NCBI GenBank assembly: GCA_000934385.1
Contig: KN880530.1
Span: forward strand, 24,283 to 88,282
Direction: 5' to 3'
Length of the DNA: 64,000 nucleotides
DNA from: Cylindrobasidium torrendii FP15055 ss-10
Taxonomy: Eukaryota; Basidiomycota; Agaricomycetes; Agaricales; Physalacriaceae
This document shows positions 61,922 to 64,000 of the stretch, piece after piece. How positions within the stretch are numbered: position 1 is the first letter of the stretch; every line of letters begins with the position of its first letter. Both the position numbers and the translations under genes were made by a program. The notes beneath the pieces are model-generated. The model was given only the letters and a program-made list of their open reading frames with translations. It was not told where the DNA came from and searched no databases.

Positions 61922-63951
61922 TTTGTGGCTCAGATAGATACTTGTGTTAGAGGCTGAGGACTGCTACGTTTACGATGCCGATAAGGATTGGGTGTGGTGA
62001 TGGAAAGAGTTAGAAAGATGAGCGCCGTCCTCATACTGATTTTAACCCGTCGCCGAAACACACAGCCTCTGTATAGAGTACATAATCATGTATGACTCTT
62101 GTTCGATCCCAAATCTAGCCAAATAGCCGACAAATGCATGTCGCTCTCGTTAACGTCCATGCATGTAGAAAGCTGAGCACCGTCGCATAGCGTGCGAGAA
62201 GGATCAAAATTCTAAGCCAGAGGGATATTTCAAGCTGGAGGGTCCTAATTAGGTCCTAATACGGGAGGCAGTATCATACTTCAGCACAGACGGCGTGATC
62301 GGTCCGTGCAAATGTGATGTGCGCCTGACACACAATGCCACACATTGCTGTAACCTGTAAGTATACAACGTATGTATTTCCACCGTATCCTTCAACAATT
62401 GTAATGGTCGACGCATCTCGAAGGCGTTGAGCACCATTGTGCTGTTTGCATGTAATCAGCTTCGCCTGACTACATAGACTTGAAAACTTCTTTACTGACA
62501 CTTCGGAAGTGTGTGGGACTACAGAATTGGGATTGGGAGCGAAGATAAGAGGCCTAACAGTGTCTAAACCATCGAAAGGTCCTAGCGTAAAACGGTAAGC
62601 TTAAAATCACCAAACAAACAGGCGTATGTAAGCACAATGGACAATGAAGACACCGCGAACGGAATTTTGGACTAGGCCCCTCGACGCATTTCGCGCAGCA
62701 CTCGAAGAGCCAGTCGGCTGCAAGAGCTCATGTGCCCTGCCTCGCCCGCCTTCCATCTCCTCGCACTGCGAGAATGCCCCGTGGGGACTCGATTACAATG
62801 AGCCTTTGACCTTCTTTGCACATTATGGACTGCTCTGGTCGTGGCTTCGACTCTTCGGCTACACCATGGGACTCAAGTACTCTTATGGTAGCTAATGAGG
62901 TGCCATGACATTCTATAGACGCTGCGAGAGCAGCGGGCCGTGTCTGCATGAGGCCTTCAATTGAGGCTGCCATGTTAGCGATCCTCAGGTGATTGAACAA
63001 TGATGGTTTCGATTGGCAAAGAAGAGCAAAAGTCGAGTCGAAGGTGTCGAATATGGTCTGTGACCACACAAGTTACTGGTTCGATGATGTTGACGGCCGG
63101 CCCTCGAGGCCTCACGGGCCGCAGATTCCACGACAATGCGCAAAGGACAAAGGCAAATAGCATCGCCGCTCTGGCTGGGCTCTAGAGTTCAATTCCGGTG
63201 CCGGGATACGATGAAGATGCCATGTGTGTCGACAACGAGATGAAGGGCCAGACAAGGCAGCCTCTTTCCCGATGTGTATGCATGGCAATGTCATCAATCT
63301 AGGTCTTCCAAATTCGTCTATTTGTTGGGAAGGCATTGTATACCTTGCACAAAGTCCGCCTTCTTCACTGCGCATGGTGCCGCGCCTGCAGCACTGGGAG
63401 GACATACTTTTGTCCCATGGTGCCAGTCATGTAGTGCGAGGGACGGCACCATAGCCACGAGCTCGACGGTAAGTCGTATTCGCAACCATCAAACCGAAGC
63501 ACGTTAGAAAGCTGGTTGACACTGTGCCCCGGGCGGCGATGAAGGGATTGTGCGCGAATCTGCTTATCGACGTATGCCCATGGGGCGCACAGGTCCTGCA
63601 CGTTTCGAAGAAGAGGGCATGGAGACTTGCAGGCGGCGACTGGTGCAGTAGTGACAAGTGTTTACCTCTGAGGCCCAGCGGAAAGTCCCTCTGTGACAAT
63701 CGGTAGCTGGCCGCAAACATCGGTTGGGCGCCCAATTTTTCGTAAGAATCTGTGAATTACGGTAGCTGGCGAAAGGGTTATTTGGAAGTCACCAGACAGA
63801 TGTATAGATATACGTACAAATCAGTAACTCCATACTTTAGCCTACTTTAGCGAACGCAAACAGCTCAATGTGACAACACTTTGCGAAATACCGGTCACGT
63901 CATGATCTAAACTCGGAGTACCCGCCGAGAGTACTCTTCCTTGCCTCCACC
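61922..63951. other. 2 kb region with no assignable gene
   Basis: The longest gene-poor stretch. Frames at 62644-62895 (+), 63112-63405 (-) and 63224-63454 (+) are open but overlap each other on both strands and show no motif or consistent splice sites. No repeat, tRNA or transposase was recognised. Confidence 0.4.
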
Positions 63952-64000
63952 ATGTCAGGCTCCGCGCGCAATCGTTCGACGGGTCCACTCAACAGATGTG
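63952..64000 (+). CDS. Possible start of a gene running off the right edge
   Basis: ATG after a CTCCACC context gives MSGSARNRSTGPLNRC and the frame is open to the window end. Too short to identify; the only support is the good start context and the absence of a stop. Confidence 0.3.
   Translation, partial: MSGSARNRSTGPLNRC

Noticed and set aside
62095..62125. TTGTTCGATCCCAA as a tRNA T-loop
   Set aside because: Flanking bases do not form a T-stem or acceptor stem and no A box lies upstream.

Overview
The window looks like nuclear DNA of a filamentous basidiomycete, most likely an Agaricomycete. Genes are compact and lie on both strands. Almost all are cut by many introns of about 45-65 bp, so coding exons had to be joined by eye. 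The content is fungal: a pectate lyase, a type-B carboxylesterase, Ser/Thr-rich GPI-anchored wall proteins, a DUF6534-type membrane protein, a Caf120-like PH protein and an Argonaute. No rRNA, tRNA, CRISPR, intact transposon or viral gene was recognised. One run of 100 Ns (40317-40416) marks an assembly gap.

Layout. 1-4.9 kb: secreted carboxylesterase and pectate lyase (+), then a small predicted mitochondrial protein (-). 5.3-8.5 kb: PP2A catalytic subunit (-) divergent from CCT5 chaperonin (+). 9-14 kb: a small KEN-box protein (+, probable frameshift), then on the minus strand an Efm4-type methyltransferase, Pam18/Tim14 and an Iml2/TTC39-type protein. 14.2-24.4 kb: Argonaute (-) divergent from a large Caf120-like PH protein (+). 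25-32 kb: citrate synthase, GPI-anchored protein, KEOPS subunit Pcc1, PA2G4-like protein (all +), then a Kre9/Knh1-like GPI protein (-). 34.6-39.7 kb: alpha/beta hydrolase (+), proline iminopeptidase (-), FGGY pentulose kinase (+).

39.9-44.4 kb: two nearly identical direct repeats of about 283 bp bracket the gap, the 3' end of MIC60 and an acyl-CoA synthetase. 44.7-49.1 kb: Aurora-type kinase, pyruvate dehydrogenase E1 alpha and a NYN-domain protein (all +). 49.3-55.4 kb: a very large minus-strand gene joining an Hsp70-like ATPase domain to a long disordered tail rich in SPKP repeats and GW/WG motifs. 55.9-61.9 kb: coiled-coil hypothetical, DUF6534-type membrane protein (both +), multi-pass membrane protein (-). 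The last 2 kb is nearly empty apart from a possible gene start at the right edge.

Most genes are unlinked housekeeping functions. The best candidate for something undescribed is the Hsp70-like/GW-rich protein at 49344-55446. Its tail has the look of an Argonaute hook, and an Argonaute and a Caf120-like (CCR4-NOT-associated) gene lie about 31 kb away. That link is inference only. Other oddities are non-canonical GC-AG introns, an intron between the last sense codon and the stop of PP2A, a PP2A tail lacking the usual Thr, an Aurora kinase with DMG for DFG, and the repeat pair at the gap.
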